64,000 nucleotides of DNA, from positions 7,550,426 to 7,614,425 of the forward strand of contig OZ022346.1 of NCBI GenBank assembly GCA_963989245.1, written 5' to 3'. Every line of letters begins with the position of its first letter. Positions within the stretch are counted from its first letter, which is position 1. A program made the position numbers and the translations under genes. Below the pieces are notes generated by a model, which did not search any database, was not told the origin of the DNA, and was given only the letters and a program-made list of their open reading frames with translations. This document shows positions 11,038 through 22,059 of this stretch, piece after piece. Source of the DNA: Nansenia antarctica. Its lineage: Eukaryota > Chordata > Actinopteri > Argentiniformes > Microstomatidae.

Positions 11038-11665
11038 GTAGGGTTAGGGTTAGGGTTAGGGTTAGGGTTAGGGTGGAAAAGGGGAAAGAAAAGTGGGGGA
11101 GGGGGGGGGGGGGGGTATTGGTGGTTTTGTTCAGTCATAAGTCCCTTACTTGGCACTTAGACAAAGACCTAAGCACCTTACTTGACACTTGGTCACTATG
11201 TTAGGGGCAGGGTTAGGGCATGGGAATTGGGCGTCAGACGTGCCTTACTTGGCACGTGGACAAAAGACCTAAGCACCTTACTTGACACTCGGTCACTATG
11301 TTAGGGGCCAGGATGAGGCATGGGAATTGGGCGTCAGACGTGCCTTACTTGGCACGTGGACAAAAGACCTAAGCACCTTACTTGACACTCGGTCACTATG
11401 TTAGGGGCCAGGATGAGGCATGGGGATTGGGCGTCAGACGTGCCTTACTTGGCACGTGGACAAAAGACCTAAGCACCTTACTTGACACTCGGTCACTATG
11501 TTAGGGGCCAGGATGAGGCATGGGAATTGGGCGTCAGACGTGCCTTACATGGCACGTGGACCAAAGACCTAAGCACCTTACTTGACACTCGGTCACTATG
11601 TTAGGGGCCAGGATGAGGCATGGGAATTGGGCGTCAGACGTGCCTAACAGGGCACGTGGACCAAA
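11038..11665. repeat. Satellite block 2: (TTAGGG)n plus 100-bp units (higher-order duplicate of block 1)
   Basis: Begins with five TTAGGG units at 11040-11072 and the same leader as block 1 (offset about 616 bp). It then has 100-bp units with CTTACTT at about 11243, 11343, 11443 and 11543. Each unit holds an inverted CGTCAGACGTG/GGCACGTGG pair. Blocks 1 and 2 therefore form a telomere-satellite higher-order repeat. Confidence 0.95.
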
Positions 11666-12620
11666 GACCTAAGCTGACATGTCAACTGTTGTTTTCATAG
11701 ATCTAGATGTAGAGGTGGACATGTCTGACAAATGTAATAGTGATACAATTTCTCCAACCCTGCGGGCAGGCTCAAATAGCCTACTGCTCACGTGAAGCTA
11801 TAGACTAGTGTTTAGCGAGTTTCGCTAGCTAGCTTGTTAGCTCACCTGGTTGTTGTAGGATCGTAGCAATTTCTCTCCAGCTCTTCTCTATATGTCCTGT
11901 GCCTGGAGGACGAGGGTGTTACAATGACCTGCATCTCTGCCTCCCCCCACCTGTCTCTAAAGCAGAGAGAGAGGGGGAGAGAGAGACAGAGACAGAGAGA
12001 GAGAGAGACAGAGACAGAGAGAGAGAGAGATTGAGAGAGACACAGACAGACACATCAGCAGTGGTAGGCAGCTTACATATGATGCCAGCAACCCTCCAGT
12101 CACCACCAGCTCACATGACCTGCTGACCGATGGTGACCTGGCCTGACCGAGACTACCTGCTGTCACCATGGTGAGGAAAGGAGAAGAGGGTTATATCAAT
12201 AGGCCGTCCCTGAATGTAAATCATCCCTCACTCTCGCATACCCTCCTTTCTGTCTCTCTCTCTCTCTCTCTTTACCTAAGGGGTTTAGTCCCAGTCCCTC
12301 TCTTGGAGTCTGGAGGGTGGAAGATGTCTGCGTTGGCATAGATCTCATCCTCCATCTCCATGGTCCACCACAGTCTCAATGTTCACATGACTCTGCCAGG
12401 TGATCCGTGCAGCAGTCTTCTCATTGGAGAGACTGAGAGAGATACCCCAGTGAGACTTGTTATATAGGACTGGAGTCTGACAAGGCAGGCAGAGAATGTG
12501 ATTGGCTGTTGGTAAGATATGGTAATCAGATGCGTCTGACCTAACACAACCCCCCAACCCCCCTCACCACCAGCTCAAGGGAAGTAAGAATAGAGATGTT
12601 GAGAACCTGTGGTTATATAC
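11666..12620. other. Non-coding, (GA)n tract and no recognised gene
   Basis: Contains a (GA)n/(GACA)n microsatellite at 11961-12055 and a short (CT)n at 12252-12272. The remainder looks unique. I found no smc4 3' exons here, although they would be expected in this direction. Confidence 0.45.
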
Positions 12621-12623
12621 CGT

Positions 12624-12722
12624 ATGTGCAACTCAAAAAATTCGAATATCATGCAAAAGTTCATTTATTTCAGTAATTCAACTTAAAGGGTTAAACTTAG
12701 ATATTATATTAAGAGTTGCACC
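12624..12722. mobile_element. Short MITE with GTGCAACTC/GAGTTGCAC ends
   Basis: A ~100-bp segment has inverted ends, GTGCAACTC on the left and GAGTTGCAC on the right. The body (GAATATCATGCAAAAGTTC, TTATTTCAGTAATTCAACTT) matches a familiar fish Tc1/mariner-like non-autonomous repeat. It is internally deleted and has no ORF. Confidence 0.6.
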
Positions 12723-12934
12723 TGTATACATGTGTAGATTGTGACAGCAGCTCTGACACACGGACACTGTGGTCCCCTGCAGTACTATTTTGGCATTCCA
12801 CTCTTACACTAGTGCTTCTAGTGATACTAGTTCACTTCATGAAATGGAACCACTTCTGCAGATTCTGACACTTAAAAGTACAGCAAAACAGAAGTCCAGA
12901 TAATGTTATGGTCTGGACTGCTGTTTTGCTGTGC

Positions 12935-13160
12935 TGTTTTAAGGCCAGAATTTGTCAGCGCACTGACGGCACTTGGGACTCATTGTCCCGTCTTGACGAC
13001 TGCAACGCACTCCTGGCCGGGCTCCCCGCCTCCGCCATCAGACCTCTGCAGCTCATCCAGAACGCTGCTGCCCGTCTGGTGTTCAACCTCCCCAAATGTT
13101 CTCATGTCACCCCCCTCCTTCGCACCCTGCACTGGCTCCCGATAGCAGCTTGCATCAGAA
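12935..13160 (+). pseudogene. LINE reverse-transcriptase C-terminal fragment (L2-like)
   Basis: An open frame encodes DDCNALLAGLP, LQLIQNAAARLVF and THVTPLLRTLHWLPI-like blocks (here SHVTPLLRTLHWLPI). These are the conserved region downstream of the RT palm in L2/CR1-type LINEs. The same blocks appear in the better-preserved LINE at 53.4-54.9 kb. Both ends are lost, so this is an old fragment. Confidence 0.75.
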
Positions 13161-13751
13161 GTAACAGCTGCAACCAAACTTCCTTCCTTCCAAAGTATAC
13201 ATTTCCACACTCACTGTCCCACAGTCATTGACACATCATCACATCACTCTCTATCTGTTGTCATCAGCTTTCGAGTAGTTTTTCTAAAGTATTTATTAAT
13301 GTTTTGGGTTTATAGGAGGCAGACAAACAAGGGACAGGTGACACAAATTCTAATTTGGTGCAGAGAAAATGATTAAATTGTGATAGATTGATTTTATCCT
13401 TCGGTTGAAAATGCATTGATCTGAATGAGTACATGGACAGGCAAGAACATAATACAATACTGTGTCAGACTGAAGCAACAACAGTGAGATTAGACGATAG
13501 ACAATTATTCCATCAAAGGTCACATATGGAGTTAAAACTTGACTGATTACATGTTTAAAAGCATGTTCTTACTTTTTGACTAATTTCATGCATAATTGTT
13601 GTAAGGTCACTTTTACAGGATGTATCAGCTAAAGTGCATAACAACCAACAAAGCAAATACTTGGCAACAGATTATACAAGACGAGTACAATTATAGAACC
13701 TTTAATTGAAGGTACTACACCCCTCCTCCACCCCTCCTACACCTATACTCC
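13161..13751. other. Non-coding, nothing recognised
   Basis: AT-leaning sequence without repeats or exons that I can support. Confidence 0.4.
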
Positions 13752-14477
13752 CAGTGTTTCCTCCAGGAATTTTTACATTGGTGGCGGATAGCCCTGACCG
13801 CGAAATTTTTTCGCGTGCACGCGCATGATTTTTTTTTTTTCTCTTCTAAACAACGACCTCATTTCAGCCAAAACTAGAGGATGGCCAAAAAAACTATAAT
13901 GAATATACAGAATATAAACTTGTGACTGACAGTCACATACACACACACAAAGATCATCAGCTATTATATAATACGAAGTAGGCCTACATGAGCACAAAAG
14001 CGGCTAACGTTACTGATTAACTGTTTACTGTAGTGCAGAGAGATGGTAGTCGTAGGCGGCGTATCAAATGACAAAGCTAAACGTTTAATGAAGGACATGA
14101 ACGATTGTCAACAACACACTCAAGCAGTAAATAGAACAGTCTAAACAACTTGGGTACTACGCACTCAACTGCGGACGGAACAATACTCTCAACCTATAGT
14201 TCCGTGCGTGAATTATGTCAACCCACCACATTACAGAAGTAAAATCACAGTCAGATGGAGCATTCGGTAAACAGCTGAGTATCAGCTGAGTTAAAGAAAA
14301 CAAACTCTTACCTTTGATGACACCCACATCAGCCCTGTTTTCCCGTACTTCTCCCGTGTGTCTCTGAAGGTCCAAATGTTCCCTGAATTTTAGCTGCATG
14401 TTTTTCCAGCATGTAATTCCGTTGTCAATAAAAAAATCGTCTCCCCTTCTTTTCCCCTTGACAATCCTGTGTCGTTG

Positions 14478-14855
14478 CTAAAGTGACGGCACATAAGAAT
14501 AGTTTTTTGACTTGCTAATGTCTGCTGATACACCAACACAGCTAGCCGATGCTGATGGCTCTCCCGCTGTAGTTGTAGCTGGTGGTGGTGGTACCCCGCC
14601 ATAAACGCTGTTAGCTGATCCACCACCTAGCTTCTTTGGTCCTGCCAGCCATGCAGTTTCGGGTCGCTCATAGCCACTGCTAGCTTCAGCAATGTTTGAA
14701 GTGTCTGGGACATCTTTTTTCTTGAAAATTCCATCCATCTGTCGCTGTTTTCGTTTAATTTTTCGAAGAAGCTCTCTGGACTGCAGCTGCTCCCGCGTTA
14801 GCATTAGCATCCATTTTTTCTTCTCCCTTCTCACCGTCACGAGCTCAAATGACAC
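14478..14855 (-). pseudogene. Probable hAT/ZMYM-type transposase N-terminal exon remnant
   Basis: A 125-codon frame begins with basic residues. It contains KRKQRQMDGIFKKKD, resembling the K-R-x-Q-x-x-L-D-x-F-F-K motif at the start of many fish hAT transposases, followed by a Ser/Pro/Ala-rich linker. No BED/TTF finger or catalytic block follows. The position inside the TIR element fits a first coding exon whose remainder was deleted. Confidence 0.4.
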
Positions 14856-15035
14856 TTGTCGGCCGATCTAACTCTTAACACTCACTTACAGGACTTCTGA
14901 CACCATGTCGTGTTATTCTATTAAACATACACGTGAGTCCTTCTGTATTTAAATGTAAGTGTCTTTATTTTAACTCGCTCTGTAAGCTCTACAATACCGG
15001 TCTCTTGTTGTCTCGTCGTAACCTGCCCACCTGAC

Positions 15036-15200
15036 CTGGGGGGTATTCCATCAACGTCGCTAAAGGAAAATCCTGGCTTATTTTTGATAACTCTCGCGAG
15101 ACCAATCAGAATATGCCTGGATATTTTTAAGAACTCTCGCGAGATTTATCAGACTAAACCTGGATTTTCCCTTTAACGATGTTGATGGAATACCCCCCTG
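15036..15200. mobile_element. MITE with long TIRs (GGGGGTATTCCATCAACG)
   Basis: The left arm GGGGGTATTCCATCAACGTC...AAGGAAAATCCTGG is inverted at the right as CCTGGATTTTCCCTTTAACG...TTGATGGAATACCCCC. About 160 bp in total, with a short centre containing two CTCTCGCGAGA motifs. It is nested within the hAT element. The ends resemble those of the 37.37-42.25 kb insertion (GGGGGTATTCCAC). Confidence 0.8.
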
Positions 15201-15537
15201 ATGTCACTACGGTGGCCTGTACACAATAACAATAATACCACAGTTCACATTTAGACCAATCAGGAGCCCTTGTGTCACGTCGTCAACTGAATGTTATTAA
15301 TCTGATTTTGGATCAGCGGTTAGAGAGAGATGGGCGTGGATTTAGGTGCACTTTTAGTCAACATCCATTATAGCGCTGATCTAGGATCAGATATATTTTA
15401 ATCAGCTAAAATGTTCAGATTTTATTTTTATTTTTTTTGAGAACTTTTTTTTTTTTTTTGGGTGGACTGAATCAATTCGTGGCGGAGGAAATTCATTCGT
15501 GGCGGCCCGCCACCAATAAATGCATGAGGAAACACTG

Positions 15538-18500
15538 ACTCCTCCTCGCCGAGGAGTAAGGGGAGGCCTGCTAGCTAGGCTGAGGAGAAGCCCAGACAAA
15601 CCTGCTTTGCCGAGTATTTTCCTATCCAACGTCAGGTCCCTGACGAATAAGATGGATGAATTGAGACTACAAGTTGCCAAAAATAACATCGTGGGAGATA
15701 GCTGTGTGATTATTCTCACTGAAACCTGGCTAAATGAAACTATCTTGGACTCCGCGATTAGCTTGGAAGGATGGACCCTTCACCGGGCAGACCGCACGCA
15801 GCTCAGCGGTAAGTCCCGCGGAGGCGGCCTCATAATATCGACGAAGGATAGCTGGTGCTTAAACACGAAAACTGTAAGTAGCCACTGTTCCCCAAACCTG
15901 GAATACTTGACTGTTAAATGCCGACCCACTTACCTACCGAGAGAATTCAATGCAGTGTATATTACAAGCGTTTATATTGCACCAGATGCAGACGGTAGCT
16001 TAGCATTGGCGCGGCTATATGACGTCATCAGTGGTCAACAAAGCACAGATCCACAGGCAATTCACATTATAGCAGGAGACTTCAATCATGTCGACCTGAA
16101 GGCAGTACTACCCAAGTTCTATCAGCATGTTAAATGTGCAACAAGAGGAGAAAAAACACTGGACAAGGTATACACCAACATCAAACGTGCTTACAAGGCT
16201 AGTCCGCGAGCTCATCTAGGCATGTCTGACCATGTGTCAATCCTCCTGATCCCAGCATACACTACCATGGGGAAAAGTGCTCCCATCACCACTAAGACTG
16301 TCAGAACCTGGCCAGAAGGGTCCGCTCCACTGCAGATCTGCCTAAATGACACCCCATGGCAGGAATATGAGCATGAGGACCTGGAACAGTACACGTCGTC
16401 GGTTCTGAACCACATAGTGAACTGCACCAACTCAGTCACCGTGGACAAACAGGTCCGGGTCTACCCCAACACGAAGCCATGGATGACTGGGAAGGTCCAA
16501 AAACTGATCAACGAGAGGGACAACGCCTTCTTCGCAGGGAAGAGCACACCGCTGTACAGCACCACCAGGGCTAACCTAAAGCGCGGAATCAAAGCGGCCA
16601 AGGCAGACCACAGAGAGAAGATTGAGGAATGCTTCCTGAGCAACGACTCCAGGCGGATGTGGCAGGGGGTTCAGCACATGACAAACTTCAGAGCCAACAG
16701 GCTCACGGCCACAGAGGACGACCCCCTGCTGGCGGGAAAGCTGAACACCTTCTACGCCCGGTTCGACGAGGGGCGAACGGAGGTAACCACAACACAAACA
16801 CCACTCTCCAGCTCTCAGCAGCCTCACCCTCACAGAGCATGAAGTGAGACGCGTGCTGAAGGCGGTGGACCCCAGGAAAGCCTCGGGGCCAGATGGCGTC
16901 CTGGGACGGGTGCTGAGGGACTGCGCCGACCAGCTGGCCGGGGTTTTCACCAACATCTTCAACCAGTCCCTGTCCCAGGCCACCATCCCACCCTGCCTGA
17001 AAACCTCAACTATCATCCCAGTCCCGAAGAAAAGCACGGTGAGCTGCCTAAACGACTACCGCCCGGTGGCACTCACACCAATCATCATGAAGTGCTTCGA
17101 GAAACTAGTCCGGGCCCACATACTCACACGCCTCCCGCCCAACCTGGATCCATACCAGTTCGCCTACAGAGCCCACAGGTCCACAGAGGACGCCATCGCG
17201 ACGACTCTCCACGCCACTCTATCCCACCTGGAGAGGGGAAACAGCTACGCGAGACTGCTCTTTGTGGACTTCAGCTCCGCCTTCAACACCATCCTTCCAG
17301 ACAGGCTAGTGACCAAACTACTAGACCTGGGTCTATCACACTCTATATGTGCATGGATCAAGGACTTCCTGACCGACCGCCCCCAGAGGGTGCGGGTGGG
17401 CCCCCACACCTCCACAGCCCTCAGACTCAGCACTGGGTCCCCCCAGGGCTGCGTGCTAAGCCCCATCTTCTACAACCTCTACACCTACGACTTCACCCCC
17501 GTCCACCCCAGCAACTCCATCGTAAAGTTTGCAGACGACACCACCGTGGTGGGATGCATCTCGGGGGGGGGACGAGGCGGCGTACAGGGATGAGGTAGAG
17601 CAACTGAGCAAGCTGTGCAAGGTTAACAACCTGCTGCTGAACAAGTCAAAGACCCAGGAAATCATCGTAGACTTCAGGAGGAAAAAGTCCGAGATCCAGC
17701 CCTGCTCATCGACGGAGAGAGCGTGGAGAGGGTCTCAACCCTCCGATTCCTGGGGATGCACATGCGGGATGACCTGACCTGGAAGGACAACACAAAAGCC
17801 ACCATCAAGAAGGCACAACTATACATCCTGAGAGTCCTCAGGAAGGAACACAGCAAGCAGGAGATACTGGTGACCTTCTACCGCGGCGCAGTGGAGAGCA
17901 TCCTCACCTACGGCATCTGCAACTGGTTCTCCAGCTGCACAACCGCGGAGAGAAATGCGCTACAGAGAGTCGTGAGAACAGCCCAGAAGATCACCGGCGC
18001 CCCCCTCCCCTCTCTGGAAGAGCTGTACAACACACGCTGTCTCAGGAAGGCCTCCAAGATCTCCAGGGACCCAACCCACCCTGGGTACGAACACTTTACC
18101 CGGCTGCCCTCGAAAAGGCGGTTCAGGACCATGGCCGCAAGGACAAACAGACTGAAGAACAGCTTCTACCACAGGGCCGTCCAGGCCCTGAACACAGCAA
18201 AGACCTAGGTTCTGGGCCCTGGACAGTCTGGACGGATTGATGGCAGCTGCTGGACTGAAAAAATCAGGTGTAGTGCTGAGGCACAAATATGTACATTTCA
18301 AGCCTGCAAACTGCGACACTTTAAATAAATGTGCAATAACACTATTGTGCAATATGACAACCCTAGTCGTCTATCTGTACAGTATAGTATAGTGGATAGT
18401 GTACATAGCCTTTATTTATGTAAACCAGCTCCTTCCCTTCTTGTGTTTTTTTTTTTAAAGTTTTTTTAAGTTTTTTTTTCTTTCCTAACACCAGGGGAGC

Positions 18501-18576
18501 CACCCCTCCTAAATTTCGTTGTTTGGTACCTGTACTGTAGCAATGACAATAAAGACCATTCATTCATTCATTCATC
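15538..18576 (+). mobile_element. CR1/Rex1-like LINE, 5'-truncated, with ATTC tail
   Basis: An endonuclease-RT open reading frame with two or three frameshifts is followed by a ~370-bp 3' UTR. It ends in GCAATGACAATAAAGACC plus (ATTC)n at 18560-18576, a typical target-primed retroposon terminus. The 5' end abuts the hAT right TIR at 15537. Other fragments of the same 3' UTR occur at 57.74-58.16 kb (+) and in reverse at 59.38-59.64 and 60.95-61.21 kb. Confidence 0.85.
15604..18208 (+). pseudogene. LINE ORF2: endonuclease + reverse transcriptase, frameshifted
   Basis: The EEP endonuclease domain spans roughly 15625-16260 and shows VIILTETWL, SRGGGLII, IIAGDFNHVDL and the catalytic GMSDHVS. The frame shifts near 16840. 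The RT domain (KASGPDG, LNDYRPVALTPI, LFVDFSSAFNT, STGSPQGCVLSP, KFADDTTVVG) follows to a second shift in the G7-8 run at 17562-17570. A third shift near 17700 leads to the C-terminal part (RFLGMHMRDDL, SILTYGICNWF), ending at 18208. Catalytic residues are present, but the chain is broken by small indels, so it is a recent yet dead copy. Confidence 0.9.
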
Positions 18577-18885
18577 CTCCTCCACCAATCCTCCACCCTT
18601 CCTCCACCTCTACCGCTACACCTCTCCTACACCCCTACTACAACATCCCTTATTGGGGAAGGGTCCCAGTAGGGCCCCCAGCCTCCCCCGGACCCTGAGG
18701 TGGGAGAGGGGGTTGACCAGGTGGCAGAGGGGGCTGTGGGGGGGTCGACGCCCAGGAGCTGGCGGGTGGAGGACTCCCAGTCCCGGCCGAACTCCAGCCT
18801 GCTGCAACACACGGGTACTGACGGTCCGCCCAGGAGGCCCAGTCCACCGCCCGCCTCACCGCCAGCCAGCACTCTGACCTGGGGA

Positions 18886-19120
18886 CACACACACACGCAG
18901 ACGCACACACACACACACGCACATGCACGCACACGCACACGCAGACGCAGACACAGACACAGACACAGATGCGCACGCACACGCACACGCAGACGCAGAC
19001 ACAGACACAGACACACACACACACACACACACGCACGCAGACGCACACAGACACAGACGCACACGCACCCGCACCCACACGCACACAGACACAGACACAG
19101 ACACACAGACACACACACAT
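18886..19120. repeat. (CA)n/(GCACAC)n/(ACAGAC)n microsatellite
   Basis: Compound CA, CGCA and CAGA repeats adjoin the acceptor of the last parp4-like exon. Open frames of 70-210 codons across it are artefacts. Confidence 0.9.
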
Positions 19121-19294
19121 GTTGATAGTCATATTGACATCATACCAACAAACATACACTATGGTTTCAATGTCTAGGGCTGTGTTCATATATCCGCTCT
19201 GAGACACTGGGTTCAACAGCATAAAGGGACCACGTAATTTGATTGGACAAGAGGCATTCCATGAGTGCTGATCAGATTTCCAGAGCAAATTTAC

Positions 19295-20310
19295 TAACGC
19301 AGCCCAGGGTTCTAGAGGTAGAGGAGGCAGGGTTCTAGAGGTAGAGGAGCCAGGGTTCTAGAGGCAGAGAGGAGCCAGGGTTCTAGAGGTAGAGAGGAGC
19401 AAGGGTTCTAGAGGTAGAGAGGAGCCAGGGTTCTAGAGGTAGAGGAGCCAGGGTTCTAGAGGTAGAGGAGCCAGGGTTCTAGAGGTAGAGAGGAGCCAGG
19501 GTTCTAGAGGTAGAGAGGAGCCAGGGTTCTAGAGGCAGAGAGACAGACAGGGTTCTAGAGGTAGAGAGGAGCCAGGGTTCTAGAGGCAGAGAGGAGCCAG
19601 GGTGCTAGAGGTAGAGAGGAGCCAGGGTTCTAGAGGTAGAGGAGCCAGGGTTCTAGAGGTAGAGGTGCCAGGGTTCTAGAGGTAGAGAGGAGCCAGGGTT
19701 CTAGAGGTAGAGAGGAGCCAGGGTTCTAGAGGTAGAGAGGAGCCAGGGTTCTAGAGGTAGAGGAGCCAGGGTTCTAGAGGTAGAGGAGCCAGGGTTCTAG
19801 AGGTAGAGGAGCCAGGGTTCTAGAGGTAGAGAGGAGCCAGGGTTCTAGAGGTAGAGAGGAGCCAGGGTTCTAGAGGCAGAGAGACAGCCAGGGTTCTAGA
19901 GGTAGAGAGGAGCCAGGGTTCTAGAGGCAGAGAGGAGCCAGGGTTCTAGAGGTAGAGGAGCCAGGGTTCTAGAGGTAGAGGAGCCAGGGTTCTAGAGGTA
20001 GAGAGGAGCCAGGGTTCTAGAGGTAGAGAGGTGCCAGGGTTCTAGAGGTAGAGGAGGCAGGGTTCTAGAGGTAGAGAGGAGCCAGGGTTCTAGAGGCAGA
20101 GACAGCCAGGGTTCTAGAGGCAGAGACAGCCAGGGTTCTAGAGGTAGAGGAGGCAGGGTTCTAGAGGTAGAGGAGCCAGGGTTCTAGAGGTAGAGGAGCC
20201 AGGGTTCTAGAGGTAGAGAGGAGCCAGGGTTCTAGAGGTAGAGAGGAGCCAGGGTTCTAGAGGTAGAGAGGAGCCAGGGTTCTAGAGGTAGAGGTGCCAG
20301 GGTTCTAGGT
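19295..20310. repeat. ~1-kb minisatellite (GGTTCTAGAGGTAGAG[AGG]AGCCAG)
   Basis: Over 40 copies of a 22-26 bp unit built on AGGGTTCTAGAGGTAGAG followed by AGGAGCC, GAGCC, ACAGCC or GTGCC. Unit-length variants are interspersed, and each unit has an XbaI-like TCTAGA. It lies in the intron between the last two parp4-like exons and ends ~20 bp from the 20327 donor. Confidence 0.95.
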
Positions 20311-20461
20311 GTGTGTAGTGTCGTACCTGGGCGGAGGCGCGGGGGCCAGGCGGAACAGCGTGAGCAGCAGCTCGCCCTCCGCCAGCCTCCTCACCCTCAG
20401 CAGCTAAAGGACCAGCAGGGTGGCGACCAGCCTCAGGATGTCAGCATGGGCCCTCACACCT

Positions 20462-20462
<1 letters not shown>

Positions 20463-20502
<40 letters not shown>

Positions 20503-20540
20503 ACACGTACACGTACACATACACATACACATACACACAT
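20463..20540. repeat. (CA)n/(TACACG)n microsatellite
   Basis: CA repeats grade into GTACAC and ATACAC repeats directly next to the parp4-like acceptor and the left end of the long-TIR element. Confidence 0.9.
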
Positions 20541-21204
20541 AGTTGGGGGCCTTAGGGCTATATGAGGCTATGTTCGTGCAAATTTGTGCAAAAGCACCAG
20601 ATTTGGCCCAGATGTAGCTCAGAGTTATGCTCTAATGATTTAGCCAGGGCGCCCGAGCCAACGACCACCGGGGTCGCCATGGCGGCCACATCAATATGGG
20701 CGCCCTCCGAAAAAGGTTTTGGCTATAACTTTTGAACCAAATTAGCTTCAAATAAAAACTTGGTGTCTTATTTATGTTTTATTGGCCAATAGAAACACAT
20801 TGGAATGCTTATATTTATAATTGGGTGTGTCTGGACCCCTAATTTGCATATTTCCAAGATGGCGGCTCCCCGAAAATGAGTTTTACCATAACTTTAAAAA
20901 AAAAAATCCAATATTGGCCCATTTTGAATGTTGGGGAGCATGTGGGAGGGCCAGACCTCGTGAACTTAAAGACAGTTACAATTTGAATTTGAATTTTAAA
21001 GAGCTGTTTACAGTAGTGTGACTTCATGCTTGTGTGCAAGTCATAAAGATGGACAGTAACGTGTACAACTACAATTTTCTTCCTCACGTAAGTTATAATT
21101 CATCATTCATCATCAGTCATTTTCATAACCTTACAATAATTCCAGGATCCCGCTCTCTGCACCTCACAACATTAGCTAGCTAGTTAGCTGGCTAGCTAAC
21201 GCCC

Positions 21205-21822
21205 AGGCTCCACTATGGCCATCGAGCGTTGCGTCTGCGTTGCGTCCGGAATTGCTGTCAGCCAGGGAACGTTGCTTTTGTAATCAATGAAAGGTGCTCC
21301 ACTGCCTACGTTGCTTTTGTAATCAATGAAAGGTGCTCCACTGCCTACGTTGCGTCCACGTTGCGTTGCGGCCGATGGCTGCGTCCAAAGTAAAAATTCG
21401 GCAAAGTTTGATTTCTGATGGCGAACGCGAACGTATATTTACAATTGTATATTGGTTGTTGGTTATAATTGTATATTGGTTGTTTTCTGGTGTTGTTTTC
21501 TTGTTTTGCTCTGTTTGTAGTCTACTTGATGTCTTTTTATCATCAGTTAAATCACCACAGCGGTTAATCCACTAGTAGAGAAGATACCAGATTGAAAATG
21601 CACGTAGCCAACTACTCTATAGCTCGTGCCTGGTCGCAGCTATTGCGAATTGTGAATCACCACAGGTGCTTGAAGCTTGTTGCAGAAATGGATGACGAAC
21701 GGCTGATACCTGAGGTGGAAAAATCGATATTTTTATATGCGACAAATGACGGTGGAGCAGGTACAATGTCAAGTTAATGCAACGCCGATGGCGAGGTGAC
21801 GCAACGCTGGTAGTGGAGCCAG
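21205..21822. mobile_element. Nested small DNA element with GGCTCCACTA ends
   Basis: The left end GGCTCCACTATGGCCATCGAGCGTTGCG and the right end ...CGCAACGCTGGTAGTGGAGCC are inverted. Inside is a near-perfect direct repeat of ~45 bp (ACGTTGCTTTTGTAATCAAT at about 21269 and 21309) and several GTTGCGT motifs. It carries no complete ORF. Confidence 0.6.
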
Positions 21823-22059
21823 CCTGTAATATTCTACAGTAGCTAGCTATCAAGATAACAATGACTGATGCCTTCTTCTGTTTACACAAACACAGCCCAT
21901 TGTCATATGCATTCTTATCATTTCAATTGATAGGAGACATGCTGAAAATAAGGTATTGTCTTGTTTTACTTCTGTCTACAACTACTATTTCCTGCAACGA
22001 CAACATGTAGGCTACAATTTCCTCAATCTCACGTAAGTCATGTATTATGTCATCACAAT

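Larger units (their letters stand above)
13752..15537 (-). mobile_element. hAT element with CAGTGTTTCCTC TIRs
   Basis: The left end reads CAGTGTTTCCTC and continues into TTGGTGGCGG. The right end is its inverted complement (GGCGGCCCGCCACCAATAAA, then GAGGAAACACTG), giving subterminal as well as terminal symmetry. The only coding remnant is a transposase-like N-terminus on the - strand. A second MITE is nested at 15036-15200, so the element is internally deleted or non-autonomous. Flanking 8-mers agree at only 5 of 8 positions. Confidence 0.7.

Noticed and set aside
7128..11072. True chromosome end
   Set aside because: The TTAGGG runs are short, degenerate and followed by tens of kilobases of other sequence, so they are interstitial.
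18650..19288. 212-codon open frame on -
   Set aside because: More than half is (CA)n translation. Only the part below 18878 is parp4-like coding sequence.
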